This document shows, piece by piece, positions 25,466-33,341 of a stretch of 64,000 nt of DNA. Below the pieces are notes generated by a model. The model did not search any database, had not been told where the DNA came from, and saw only the letters and a list, made by a program, of their open reading frames with translations. The position numbers and the translations under genes are program-made. The stretch spans positions 144,341-208,340 of the forward strand of contig JAFVXE010000018.1 in assembly GCA_017501255.1 (NCBI GenBank), written 5' to 3'. Every line of letters starts with the position of its first letter. The first letter of the stretch is position 1. The stretch is from Clostridia bacterium. Its GTDB lineage: Bacteria > Bacillota > Clostridia > Christensenellales > Aristaeellaceae.

Positions 25466-26377
25466 TTACGGTTCTCCCTTCTGGTACTCGCTCTTGGCAG
25501 CCCAGTGGGCCTGTTCCAGCGCAATATCACGATGGTTCACATTCACATGATACCCCTGCTGGCGCAGCTGCTGACCGATATACTCGGCAATGGCCACGCT
25601 GCGGTGGGCGCCGCCGGTGCAGCCAACGGCGATCACCAGCCGGTGCTTGCCTTCGGTAATGTAGTTGGGCAACAGGAAGGTGACCATATCCATGCACTTG
25701 GTCAGGAATTCCTGGGTTACGGGATGCTCCAGCACAAAGGTGCGCACATCCTCATCCAGACCGGTGTGATGGCCCAGTTCCGGAATATAGAAGGGATTGG
25801 GCAGAAAACGCACGTCAAACACCAGGTCGCCCTCTCTGGGCAGGCCCCGCTTGAAGCCGAAGCTGAGCACATCCACCCGCAGGGACGGCTCGCCGCCAGC
25901 CTGGGAAACGATGTCCAGAATCTTCTTCTGCAAAGCACGGGGGCGCAGGGTGGAGGTGTCGATCAGGTAGTCGGCGGTCTCCTTGAGGGGCTGCAAACGG
26001 ATGCGTTCCTCCCGGATAGCGGCTTCCAGCGTCATGCCCTCGGCGCAGAGGGGATGTTCCCGGCGCTGCTCCTTGTAGCGGTTCATCAGCACATCATCGC
26101 TGGCTTCGATGAACAGGGTGTTGATATGATGGCCCACCATGCGGGCTTCGTTGATCATGCGGGTAACGGCCTTGGCATCAAAAAACTCGCCGGAACGGAT
26201 ATCCGTACCGATGGCTACCATGTCGTTATGCAGGCTGTTGGTCTGGCAGGCCTCCAAAAAGGGCACCAGCATCATGGGCGGCAGGTTGTCCACACACAGG
26301 GCGCCCAGGTCTTCCAGATAGCGGATGGCTACGGTTTTTCCGGCTCCGCTCATGCCGGTCAGCAGGAAAAATTGCAT
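25466..26377 (-). CDS. rapZ: RNase adapter / nucleotide-binding protein RapZ
   Basis: A 303-residue RapZ (YvcJ-type) protein. Visible are Walker A GMSGAGKT (residues 8-15), VDNLPP (about 29-34), an RRHPL-like segment RREHPL and the C-terminal signature IAVGCTGGAHRSV near residue 255. The family binds nucleotides and, in enterobacteria, small RNAs that control amino-sugar synthesis; in Firmicutes it neighbours yvcK and whiA, which are absent here. AAAGGAGG precedes the ATG. The gene follows murB by 18 bases in the same operon, linking it to cell-wall precursor supply. Confidence 0.93.
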   Translation of the reverse strand: MQFFLLTGMSGAGKTVAIRYLEDLGALCVDNLPPMMLVPFLEACQTNSLHNDMVAIGTDIRSGEFFDAKAVTRMINEARMVGHHINTLFIEASDDVLMNRYKEQRREHPLCAEGMTLEAAIREERIRLQPLKETADYLIDTSTLRPRALQKKILDIVSQAGGEPSLRVDVLSFGFKRGLPREGDLVFDVRFLPNPFYIPELGHHTGLDEDVRTFVLEHPVTQEFLTKCMDMVTFLLPNYITEGKHRLVIAVGCTGGAHRSVAIAEYIGQQLRQQGYHVNVNHRDIALEQAHWAAKSEYQKGEP

Positions 26378-26395
26378 AGTTGCCTCCTTTGTTTG

Positions 26396-27355
26396 TTACA
26401 CGGCGGTGAAGGCCGCATCCTCACCCAGGATGCGAACCTCCGGCTCAAGGCGCACGCCGGTTTGATCAAAGACAGTGTTTTGCACATGGGCGATCAGTGC
26501 CAGATAATCGGCGGCCGTGCCCTGCTCATCATTCACCAGAAAGCCTGCGTGCAGCTGGCTGACGCTGGCCCCGCCGATGCGGAAACCCTTCAGGCCGCAG
26601 CTTTCGATCAGCGTACCGGCGAAATGGCCTTCAGGGCGCTTGAAGGTGCTGCCGCAACTGGGCAAATGAATGGGCTGTTTTTGCCGTCTGCGCTGGGAAA
26701 ACTCCCGCATGGCGGTACGGATGGTGTCCCCGTCGCCGGGGCGCAGGGTAACGGTGGCAGAGGTGACCACATGGCCGCTGTCCATCAGGGCGCTGCGGCG
26801 GTACCCCAGCGCCAGTTCCTCTGCGGCGTACACACAGGTGTTGCCCTCCAGATCCATGGCGGTGACGGAATGCAGCACATCCTTCATCTCGCCGCCATAA
26901 GCGCCGGCGTTCATATACACAGCGCCGCCCACCGTGCCGGGAATGCCAAAGGCGAATTCCAGCCCGGTCAGGCTGTTGTCGGCAGCGGCGTTGCACAGCT
27001 TCTGTACCGTGGCCCCTGCCTGTGCCGTCAGGGAAAAGGTGCCGTCAGGCATGGGGGTGGGGGCAGTGACCTGGGCAAACTGTTCGCCCAGATGGATTAC
27101 CAGTCCCCGGATGCCGCCGTCCCGCACCAGCAGGTTGGAACCATTGCCGATGAGGGTGACAGGGATCTCCTGCTCCCGGGCTGCTTTCAGCGCACCGGAC
27201 AGCTGTTCCACGCTGGCGATCTGGCACAGCAGATCCGCAGGACCGCCCAGCCGAAGGGTGGTAAACTGGCTCATGGGCACACTTTTCCCTACCTGTTGGG
27301 ACGGCATGACCGCCTTGAGCGCCTCGAAAAGAGCATCCAGCCGCTGGGCATTCAT
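26396..27355 (-). CDS. murB: UDP-N-acetylmuramate dehydrogenase (MurB)
   Basis: A 319-residue FAD enzyme that reduces UDP-GlcNAc-enolpyruvate to UDP-MurNAc with NADPH in peptidoglycan precursor synthesis. Motifs are FTTLRLGGPADLL (FAD binding), GNGSNLLVRDGGI, GIPGTVGGAVYMNAGAYGG, the catalytic Ser region PSCGSTFKRP and the C-terminal Glu in LEPEVRILGE. The start at 27355 has GCAGGAGG 7 bases upstream; an ATG 33 bases earlier lacks a site. It is first in a murB-rapZ operon with a strong promoter. Confidence 0.94.
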   Translation of the reverse strand: MNAQRLDALFEALKAVMPSQQVGKSVPMSQFTTLRLGGPADLLCQIASVEQLSGALKAAREQEIPVTLIGNGSNLLVRDGGIRGLVIHLGEQFAQVTAPTPMPDGTFSLTAQAGATVQKLCNAAADNSLTGLEFAFGIPGTVGGAVYMNAGAYGGEMKDVLHSVTAMDLEGNTCVYAAEELALGYRRSALMDSGHVVTSATVTLRPGDGDTIRTAMREFSQRRRQKQPIHLPSCGSTFKRPEGHFAGTLIESCGLKGFRIGGASVSQLHAGFLVNDEQGTAADYLALIAHVQNTVFDQTGVRLEPEVRILGEDAAFTAV

Positions 27356-27393
27356 GGCGGCACCTCCTGCATACAAATTTCTGGCCACTTTAT

Positions 27394-27422
27394 ATTGTAG
27401 CCGATTCGTGGCTCCGTGTCAA
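27394..27422 (-). promoter_or_regulatory. Promoter of murB-rapZ
   Basis: Minus strand TTGACA (27417-27422) and TACAAT (27394-27399) with a 17-base spacer, 38 bases before the murB ATG. It starts right after the terminator of the upstream gene. Confidence 0.8.
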
Positions 27423-27467
27423 AAGAAAACTCCCGCATAGAATATGAATTCTGATGCGGGAATATGC
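27420..27467 (-). terminator. Terminator of the 27500-27994 gene
   Basis: On the minus strand TCCCGCAT and ATGCGGGA pair around a 15-base loop and are followed by GTTTTCTTTT. Confidence 0.75.
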
Positions 27468-27499
27468 ATAAACAATTGCAGGGTTTATGAGGGTTATCC

Positions 27500-27994
27500 T
27501 TACCAGTCGATGGGCAGCCACCCCTGATATTGGTGGGGCGGGTAGATACTGCGGATCATCCGGGCGATGAACTGCAGGTCTTCCTGTGTATAGTAGGACG
27601 CATACCGGGTAACCAGCACCCGCAAAGCGGACAGGCTCTGCACCCGCAGGCTGTAGTCGTTCAGCTTGATAAAGTTGGCGGAAAACGGCGTCAGGTTTTC
27701 AAACAGAACGCCCATCACCTCATCGGTGATCAGCCGCAGCTGCTCCCGCCCCAGCCGCATGGGCTGGTAATTATCGGCGATTACCAGCATACTGCCGTGG
27801 GTGTAGCGTCCCAGAAGGCGCAAAAGCATATTCTCCAGCTCATCCCGGAACTCCTCCAGGCTTTGCCGGTAGGGGGCGTAGCAGCGCAGGAATTCCGTCA
27901 CATCCTCCACGATGGGGCAGGAATGGGTCAGCATAGACCCCAACAGGGGAGCAATCGCCCGTTCCACAGCATCCTGCATCACAGGAATGGCCAT
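27500..27994 (-). CDS. Unknown protein encoded next to oriC
   Basis: A 164-residue soluble protein I do not recognise. It is mostly helical by composition, with conserved-looking pieces such as CYAPYRQSLEEFRDELENML, NYQPMRLGREQLRL and a C-terminal YPPHQYQGWLPIDW end rich in aromatics and Pro. No nucleotide-binding or zinc motif is seen. A purine-rich AGGGGGCGGG site precedes the ATG. It is divergent from dnaA, has its own terminator, and a perfect 8-bp inverted repeat lies about 40 bases upstream. Its place at the putative origin makes it a candidate for replication-linked regulation, but that is position-based inference only. Confidence 0.7.
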   Translation of the reverse strand: MAIPVMQDAVERAIAPLLGSMLTHSCPIVEDVTEFLRCYAPYRQSLEEFRDELENMLLRLLGRYTHGSMLVIADNYQPMRLGREQLRLITDEVMGVLFENLTPFSANFIKLNDYSLRVQSLSALRVLVTRYASYYTQEDLQFIARMIRSIYPPHQYQGWLPIDW

Positions 27995-28034
27995 GCCGCC
28001 CGCCCCCTTTCGTTTGTGTAGATTCCGACAGAAA

Positions 28035-28057
28035 AATGTTACTCACTTTGTAACATT
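28035..28057. promoter_or_regulatory. Palindrome upstream of the 27994 start
   Basis: AATGTTAC and GTAACATT as perfect 8-bp arms around a 7-base spacer: a typical dimeric repressor operator shape, or part of the origin. No protein can be named. Confidence 0.5.
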
Positions 28058-28084
28058 CTACAAACACCAGCTGGATTCCTTGTT

Positions 28085-28455
28085 GCTATCAAAGGAAAAA
28101 TCCGTTGTATACAGCAGTAATATCTTGTTAAGATTTAATTTTTATACAATTTTCAATGTATAAAATTGCAATTGGATTTTGTCAAGAGACTACGTCTTGT
28201 GGCTGTCGTTTTTCCACACACAAGAGATAGGGATGACCCCCGGCAGAAAAAAAGGCGGCTATGCACCGGTCGAAAAATGCCGGTACTTGCCAAAAACAAA
28301 AGGTTTTGTTATGATAGGTTCCCCGGTGATCGGGGGGCAAAAACCCGTTTTCCACAAAAGGGTGTCTTTTCCACAATTCGCTGGTTTTTTTACATCAGAT
28401 GTGGAAAACGCAGTGCCATTTATACAGTAATTATACCAAACAAGGGGTTGAAAAT
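28085..28455. other. Putative oriC (DnaA boxes plus AT-rich tract)
   Basis: The intergenic region before dnaA has an AT-rich tract (about 28095-28180, a candidate unwinding element) and four perfect TTTTCCACA boxes: plus strand at 28210-28218, 28348-28356 and 28367-28375, and minus strand at 28400-28408. These fit the relaxed DnaA-box pattern TTWTNCACA, but none is the classic TTATCCACA. The last three are clustered within 61 bases next to the dnaA start and could also mediate autoregulation. A change toward plus-strand genes to the right is consistent with an origin here. Confidence 0.7.
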
Positions 28456-29793
28456 ATGTCCGAAGCGGAACGGATCTGGTCATCTGCCTGCGCAACGCTA
28501 CAACAGGATATGAACCGTGTCAGCTATGAAACCTGGGTGGAATCCCCCCTGAAGCCTCATGCCCTGATCAACGACCATCTGCTGTTGCAGTGCGTCAACA
28601 AGCTGATCATGGATATCGGCGTCAAGCGTTTCCTGCCCAACATCACCGATGCGGTGTGCAAGGCAGCCGGCAAGACCATCACCGTGGAGGTGCTCTGCAC
28701 AGACGAACTGGACGCCCGCATGGCGGAACTGGACGCTCAGCAGAACGGCCCCCGTCTGGGCAACCTGAACCCCAAATACACCTTCGATACCTTTGTGGTG
28801 GGCAGCGGCAACCGCTTTGCCCATGCGGTATCCCTGGCGGTGGCCGAGGTGCCCTCCCAGGCCTACAACCCCCTGTTCATCTACGGCGGCGTGGGTCTGG
28901 GCAAGACCCATCTGATGCACGCCATCGGCCACTATGCCCATGAGCTGCACCCGGAGATGAACATCGTCTACATCACCAGCGAGGACTTTACCAACCAGCT
29001 GGTCAACGCCATGCAGACCAACCGCAACCAGCAGTTCCGGGATCGCTTCCGCACAGCGGATATCCTGATGGTGGACGATATCCAGTTCATCGCCGGCAAG
29101 AGCGCCACCGAGGAAGAGTTCTTCCACACCTTCAACCACCTGAAGGAAGCCGGCAAGCAGATCATCATGACCAGCGACAAGCCGCCCCGGGAGATTCAGA
29201 AGCTGGAAGAGCGTCTGTGCAGCCGCTTTGAAGGCGGTCTGAACGCCGATATCCAGCGCCCGGATTTCGAGACCCGTCTGGCCATCCTGCGCAAAAAAGC
29301 CGAGTTTGAGCACTTGATCATCTCTGATGATGTGCTGGAATTGATCGCCGAGCGCATCGATACCAACGTGCGGGAGCTGGAAGGTAGCCTGACCCGCCTC
29401 ACCGCCTACTCCGGCCTGACCCGCCGCCCTGTGGATATGCAGCTGGCCCAGGAGGCCCTCAAAGAGCTGCTCAAGCGGGATACCCGCCCCATCAGCACGG
29501 AAGTGATTCAGGATTCCGTGGCCGCTTATTACGGCATCACCGTGGACGACCTGAAGAGCCCCCGCCGCAACCACGACATCACCGTGCCCCGGCAGATCGC
29601 CATGTATCTGGTGCGGGAGATGATGGGCCTGAGCCTGACCAAGATCGGCGAAGCCTTTGGCGGCCGCCACTACACCACCGTCATGTCCTCCATCGAAAAG
29701 GTGGAGAAATCCATGAAAGTCTCCCCCAGCCTGACCAACCTGATGGACGACATCCGCCGAATGATCAAGGATGCCCCTTCTGGGAGACATTGA
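28456..29793 (+). CDS. dnaA: Chromosomal replication initiator DnaA
   Basis: A 445-residue DnaA, the AAA+ initiator that binds DnaA boxes and opens oriC. Domain I covers about residues 1-90, the linker to about 105. The AAA+ core has Walker A GGVGLGKTHL (about 144), Walker B LMVDDIQF (about 205) and SDKPPREI. The DNA-binding domain IV ends with the helix-turn-helix signature, which reads GGRHYTTVM where nearly all DnaA proteins have GRDH(S/T)TV; both Asp and His are replaced. The start at 28456 is the first ATG consistent with domain I (SEAERIW), with a weak GGGG site. It is not followed by dnaN but by a repeat and terminator. Confidence 0.95.
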   Translation: MSEAERIWSSACATLQQDMNRVSYETWVESPLKPHALINDHLLLQCVNKLIMDIGVKRFLPNITDAVCKAAGKTITVEVLCTDELDARMAELDAQQNGPRLGNLNPKYTFDTFVVGSGNRFAHAVSLAVAEVPSQAYNPLFIYGGVGLGKTHLMHAIGHYAHELHPEMNIVYITSEDFTNQLVNAMQTNRNQQFRDRFRTADILMVDDIQFIAGKSATEEEFFHTFNHLKEAGKQIIMTSDKPPREIQKLEERLCSRFEGGLNADIQRPDFETRLAILRKKAEFEHLIISDDVLELIAERIDTNVRELEGSLTRLTAYSGLTRRPVDMQLAQEALKELLKRDTRPISTEVIQDSVAAYYGITVDDLKSPRRNHDITVPRQIAMYLVREMMGLSLTKIGEAFGGRHYTTVMSSIEKVEKSMKVSPSLTNLMDDIRRMIKDAPSGRH

Positions 29794-29808
29794 TGGGGGA
29801 GGGAATGA

Positions 29809-29883
29809 TTTGGGGCGCTGCCCTAAACCCCGCAAGGGGCAGTGCCCTTTGACCCCGCACTGCCGTGCTTTGCACGGCAGGGG
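29809..29883. repeat. Modular hairpin repeat after dnaA
   Basis: GGGGCGCTGCCC (A), AAGGGGCAGTGCCCTT (B-like) and CTGCCGTG/CACGGCAG (C), with AACCCCGC linkers. It starts about 16 bases after the dnaA stop codon. The C arms are unrelated in sequence to the other copies but still pair. Confidence 0.7.
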
Positions 29884-29898
29884 AAAGAATAAGTGAAA

Positions 29899-29950
29899 GA
29901 ACCTCCGGGATGGATTGCGCAGAGCCGCAACCATTCCGGAGGTTCATTTT
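29899..29950 (+). terminator. Terminator after dnaA
   Basis: GAACCTCCGG (29899-29908) pairs with CCGGAGGTTC (29936-29945), followed by ATTTT. It separates dnaA from the next gene. Confidence 0.75.
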
Positions 29951-29999
29951 CCATCGTTCTCAATTTGATGATCACGCATATTTTTTGATTGTTCGTTGT

Positions 30000-30028
30000 T
30001 TGACAGCCGGTGCTCATCCCGGTATACT
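30000..30028 (+). promoter_or_regulatory. Promoter of the DUF4430 gene
   Basis: Perfect TTGACA (30000-30005) and TATACT (30023-30028), 17-base spacer. Confidence 0.75.
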
Positions 30029-30083
30029 GAAGGCAGTGGAACATTGCTTCCCCCACGCTCACCCACAGAAAGGAGCGGTTTTC

Positions 30084-30509
30084 ATGACAAAGATCAAAGC
30101 CATGCTGGCCCTTGTGCTGGCAGCCCTGCTGCTGTGCACCTGCGCCGCAGCCGAAGAAGCCCACACCCAATGGGTGGATCTTGGCACCGGCAGCAACGAA
30201 ATGACCCTTGTGGTGGTGTTTCCCGATTTGACCACCAAGGGTTATCACATCCGCAGTGAAAAAACCACCCTGCTGGAAGCCCTTTTGGAGCTGGAACTGG
30301 TCACCGTGACCCAAGGGGAAGCATCCCTCTCCCTGCTGTCCGTTGACGGTTGCGCCTTGCCCGCCGACCAGCCGGACGCCTACTGGTTCCTCTCCGCATA
30401 CGACCTGACGCTGGACAGTCTGGTGCCTGTAACGCAGCCTTTGGATGAGCTGCCCCTCAGCGGTCAGACCTACGCCATCGGCATGATCAACAGCGGGGAT
30501 GCCGAATGA
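30084..30509 (+). CDS. Secreted DUF4430-like protein
   Basis: A 141-residue exported protein. A signal peptide (about residues 1-22, cleavage near AAA-EE) is followed by one DUF4430-like domain: TLVVVFPDLTTKGYHI, TTLLEALLELEL, then YWFLSAYD near residue 100. The fold is related to the C-terminal domain of intrinsic factor and transcobalamin, and in bacteria it often occurs in surface proteins; a ligand cannot be assigned. AAAGGAG lies 9 bases before the ATG. Its stop overlaps the next start (ATGA), so the two are co-translated. Confidence 0.75.
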   Translation: MTKIKAMLALVLAALLLCTCAAAEEAHTQWVDLGTGSNEMTLVVVFPDLTTKGYHIRSEKTTLLEALLELELVTVTQGEASLSLLSVDGCALPADQPDAYWFLSAYDLTLDSLVPVTQPLDELPLSGQTYAIGMINSGDAE

Positions 30510-30832
30510 GCGAAAAACGATACGACAAGCTGGTACGGGACAGAATCCCGGAGATCATTGCATCCGGCGGCAACCGCTGCCGCTGGCGGGTGCTGGAAGC
30601 CGATGCGTACCAGAAGCAGGTGGATGCCAAGCTATCCGAGGAATTGGCTGAATATCTGGAAGCAGGCGATGTAAGCGAACTGGCGGACCTTCTGGAAGTG
30701 GTCTACGCTGCTGCTGAGGCCCGGGGCCTTTCTGCCGGGGAACTGGATGCCATCCGGCAGCATAAGGCACAGGAGAGGGGCGCATTTACAAGGCGCATTC
30801 TGCTGGAAACGGTCACGGAAACGGAAGCATGA
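30506..30832 (+). CDS. MazG-like / phosphoribosyl-ATP pyrophosphohydrolase-like protein
   Basis: A 108-residue all-helical protein resembling the MazG-like family annotated as phosphoribosyl-ATP pyrophosphohydrolase-like. The conserved start is YDKLVRDRIPEII (residues 6-18); the acidic metal-binding ExxE...ExxD pattern is in KLSEELAEYLEAGDVSELAD (about 42-61). It would hydrolyse a nucleoside triphosphate or related substrate to the monophosphate plus pyrophosphate. It is encoded with a 4-base overlap behind the DUF4430 gene and is not in a his operon, so house-cleaning rather than histidine synthesis is likely. Confidence 0.82.
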   Translation: MSEKRYDKLVRDRIPEIIASGGNRCRWRVLEADAYQKQVDAKLSEELAEYLEAGDVSELADLLEVVYAAAEARGLSAGELDAIRQHKAQERGAFTRRILLETVTETEA

Positions 30833-30852
30833 TCCTGCCTTCCCAAACGAGT

Positions 30853-30896
30853 ACAGAGGTTGTTGCAATCCCTTTTGCAACGGCCTCTGTTTTTTC
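30853..30896 (+). terminator. Terminator after the MazG-like gene
   Basis: CAGAGGTTGTTGCAA pairs with TTGCAACGGCCTCTG, then TTTTTTC. Confidence 0.85.
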
Positions 30897-30917
30897 ATCC
30901 CATCCGGATGCGAACCT

Positions 30918-30924
30918 TGTCGAA
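30918..30924 (+). promoter_or_regulatory. Possible 0A box
   Basis: TGTCGAA followed by A in the 413-base region before spo0A matches the core Spo0A recognition sequence, about 325 bases upstream of the start. A single 7-mer is weak evidence. The rest of the region (30900-31230) shows no convincing sigma-A or sigma-H promoter and no ORF. Confidence 0.3.
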
Positions 30925-31245
30925 ATATGGGGAAAGATGCTGATTTCCTCCCTTCTGCGCAGAATCTGTCGGATGGAGCACCTTCCGTTTTTTTGGCTTA
31001 TTCAAAGGCTTTCCACCATCCGTCAACCTTCCCTGCGCCAACAATCGCCCCCGTTTGCCATATTCCCCTCGTTTTCACCGAAAAAGCACAACATATTGTG
31101 TCGTCTGTTGTACATTCTACCATATTTGGCACTACTTTGCCCGAAATCCACACAGGGGCCGATTTTGGTGGTATCATTCAGAAAAAGCAACGAACCGGCT
31201 GAACTTTGACTAACCGGGGCGGTTTATCAGGAGGAGGAAACGACC

Positions 31246-32022
31246 ATGGAGGAACTGAAGATATTGATGGTGGACAATCACGAATGCTTCCGCAAAGCGG
31301 CAGCGGACTATCTGCGTAAGCAGGAGGGGGTGCGTCTGGTGCGGGAGGCTGCCAACGGTCAGGAAGCCCTGGAACTGCTTGGCCGGGAGCCCTTCGATGT
31401 GCTGGTGACCGATCTGGTGATGCCGCAGATGGACGGCTACACCCTGCTGGAAAGCATGGCCCGGCTGCGCCTGAGCCCCACGCCCAAGATCATCGTGGCC
31501 ACCGCCCTTGCCCGGGATGATTTTGTCCTGCGGGCCATCGAACGGGGCGCCAACTTCTTTCTGGTCAAGCCTTACGAGCCACAGCACCTGCTCAGCCACA
31601 TCCGTCAGGTATGCGGCGCTGCCCAGCCCGCCACCGGCCTTTTGAATCCCGCTGCCGGTGCCTCCCGGGTGCAGACTCTGGACGAACGTTTGGGCAGCCT
31701 GTTCCTGACCATTGGCATTCCAGCTCACATCAAGGGTTACTCCTACCTGCGTCAAGCGGTGAAGATGGTCATCGAGCGCCCCGACCTGATGAGCCGCATC
31801 ACCAAGGAGCTGTACCCGGGCATTGCCAAGCATTTCGGCACCAGCGCCTCAAAGGTGGAGCGGGCCATCCGCCACGCCATCGAGGTGGCGTGGAATCGTG
31901 GGCGGATTGAGACGTTGAATTCTGCGTTTGGGTGCAGGGTTTGTACGCCGGAGGATAAACCTACGAATGGGGAATTTATTGCGATGCTGGCGGATAAGCT
32001 GTCGATGGAGCGGAGTGCGTGA
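31246..32022 (+). CDS. spo0A: Sporulation master regulator Spo0A
   Basis: A 258-residue Spo0A: N-terminal receiver (1-120) and C-terminal DNA-binding effector domain. Numbering matches B. subtilis without gaps: the phospho-acceptor is Asp56 in VLVTDLVMP, Lys108 in LVKPY is present, and the ATAL Thr/Ala switch region is kept. However, position 11, the second acidic metal ligand, is Asn (MVDNHE). The effector signature is intact (IPAHIKGYSYLRQA, SKVERAIRHAIEVAW, KPTNGEFIAM). AGGAGGAGG precedes the ATG. The usual upstream neighbour spoIVB is absent. The gene supports a sporulating lineage, though not necessarily an active sporulation programme. Confidence 0.96.
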   Translation: MEELKILMVDNHECFRKAAADYLRKQEGVRLVREAANGQEALELLGREPFDVLVTDLVMPQMDGYTLLESMARLRLSPTPKIIVATALARDDFVLRAIERGANFFLVKPYEPQHLLSHIRQVCGAAQPATGLLNPAAGASRVQTLDERLGSLFLTIGIPAHIKGYSYLRQAVKMVIERPDLMSRITKELYPGIAKHFGTSASKVERAIRHAIEVAWNRGRIETLNSAFGCRVCTPEDKPTNGEFIAMLADKLSMERSA

Positions 32023-32103
32023 TGCCAACACGCTTCATTTAGAAATGCATTTTTCAAAAGAAACGCATTCTACAAACAACCTGTCATATATTCATTGCGC
32101 AAA

Positions 32104-32136
32104 AGCCCGGCAGCTATCAACCGCCGGGTTTTTCTC
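32104..32136 (+). terminator. Terminator after spo0A
   Basis: GCCCGGC and GCCGGGT arms around a short loop, followed by TTTTTCTC. Confidence 0.75.
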
Positions 32137-32177
32137 ATCCATTCTTGTACATCCTTTGCACCCCCCTTGTGCAATCA

Positions 32178-32206
32178 TTGCATCCAACCTGCAAATCATG
32201 TATAAT
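32178..32206 (+). promoter_or_regulatory. Promoter of the BMP transporter operon
   Basis: TTGCAT (32178-32183) and TATAAT (32201-32206) with a 17-base spacer, about 60 bases before the first gene. Confidence 0.8.
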
Positions 32207-32264
32207 ATCCGTGCCGGGAACTGCTCCCGGCTCCCAACCGGATGTTTGAAAGGATGGTAGAAGA

Positions 32265-33254
32265 ATGATGAAAAAATTGATTTCTCTGCTCCTGTGCGCC
32301 ATGATGCTGCTCAGCCTGTGCGTGAGCGCCTCCGCTGAGGAAACCGTCAGCGTGGGTCTGTGCATCGCTGAAACGCTGGGCGACAAGGGCTTCTATGACA
32401 GCGCCTACGAAGGCCTGCAGCGTTTGGTGAATGATTATGGTATCACCGGCAATGTGGTGGAATGCAAGAGCGACGCCAGCGCCTATACCGATGCTCTGGT
32501 AGGCTCCGCCGAGGAAAACGACATCGTTGTGGCCGTAGGCTGGCAGTTCTGGGATGCGCTGGTGGAAGTGGTTCCCCAGATGCCCGACACCAAGTTCATC
32601 TTTATCGACAACGCCATGGACGAGATCCCCGAGAATATGCTGTGCATCACCTATAAGGAAAATGAAGGCAGCTTCATCGCTGGCTATATCGCCATGAAGA
32701 TCTCCAAGACCGGCGTGGTCGGCGTGGTTGGCGGCGAAGACAGCGCCACCATCAACAACTTCATCGTGGGCTATCAGCAGGGCGCTCTCTACGCCAATCC
32801 CGAAGGCACCGTGCTGGCTCCCGTGTACACCAACACCTACGAAGACCCCGCCAAGGGCAAGGAAGCCGCTCTGAGCCTGTACGGCCAGAATGCGGACGTG
32901 GTGTTCGCCGTGGCCGGCAAGACCGGTCTGGGCGTGTTTGAAGCCGGCGCTGAAAAGGGCGCTCTGGCCATCGGCGTGGACAGCGACCAGAAGGCCGAAG
33001 CTCCCGAAGTTGTGGCCTGCTCCATGATGAAGTGCGTGGGCGACAGCATCTATGTGGTGGTTGAGCAGTATGTGTGCGACGGCGTGTTCGAAGGCGGCAC
33101 CATCTGGGATGCCGACCTGTCCACCGGTCTGATCGCCATCGGCTTTGGCACCGAGGATATGCCCCAGCAGGTTTCCCCCGAAATGATCGCCGAAGCGGAA
33201 GAACTGATGCAGAAGATCATCGACGGCGAAATCGTTGTGGAATCCACCCGCTAA
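32265..33254 (+). CDS. BMP-family ABC transporter substrate-binding protein
   Basis: A 329-residue exported protein of the BMP (BmpA/TmpC/PnrA) family, which captures purine nucleosides or related ligands for a RbsA-type ABC importer. The signal peptide is at about residues 1-24 with cleavage near SASA-EE; no good lipobox is present, so anchoring may differ from typical BMP lipoproteins. Family marks are LGDKGFYDSAYEG (about 39-51), FIFIDNAMDE (about 110-119), NEGSFIAGYIA (about 133-143) and the GVVGVVGGED core near 152. Two ATGs are adjacent; 32265 is given. ATPase and both permeases follow in the same direction. Confidence 0.9.
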   Translation: MMKKLISLLLCAMMLLSLCVSASAEETVSVGLCIAETLGDKGFYDSAYEGLQRLVNDYGITGNVVECKSDASAYTDALVGSAEENDIVVAVGWQFWDALVEVVPQMPDTKFIFIDNAMDEIPENMLCITYKENEGSFIAGYIAMKISKTGVVGVVGGEDSATINNFIVGYQQGALYANPEGTVLAPVYTNTYEDPAKGKEAALSLYGQNADVVFAVAGKTGLGVFEAGAEKGALAIGVDSDQKAEAPEVVACSMMKCVGDSIYVVVEQYVCDGVFEGGTIWDADLSTGLIAIGFGTEDMPQQVSPEMIAEAEELMQKIIDGEIVVESTR

Positions 33255-33272
33255 TTGAACCTTTGAATGCCT

Positions 33273-33311
33273 TGGGGCTGGCTGCGCCGCTGTGCGCACC
33301 AGCCCCTTTGC
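33273..33311 (+). terminator. Hairpin between the BMP gene and the next gene
   Basis: GGGGCTGG and CCAGCCCC arms with an inner TGCGC/GCGCA pairing, followed by TTTGC. A weak T-run suggests partial read-through or an mRNA-stabilising hairpin behind the abundant binding-protein gene. Confidence 0.6.
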
Positions 33312-33341
33312 GGTATTTATTCGGAAAGGATGATTCCTTTG

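Noticed and set aside
28166..28513. A 115-codon open frame in the dnaA upstream region
   Set aside because: No ribosome binding site, overlaps DnaA boxes and the dnaA start, and the translation shows no protein-like pattern.
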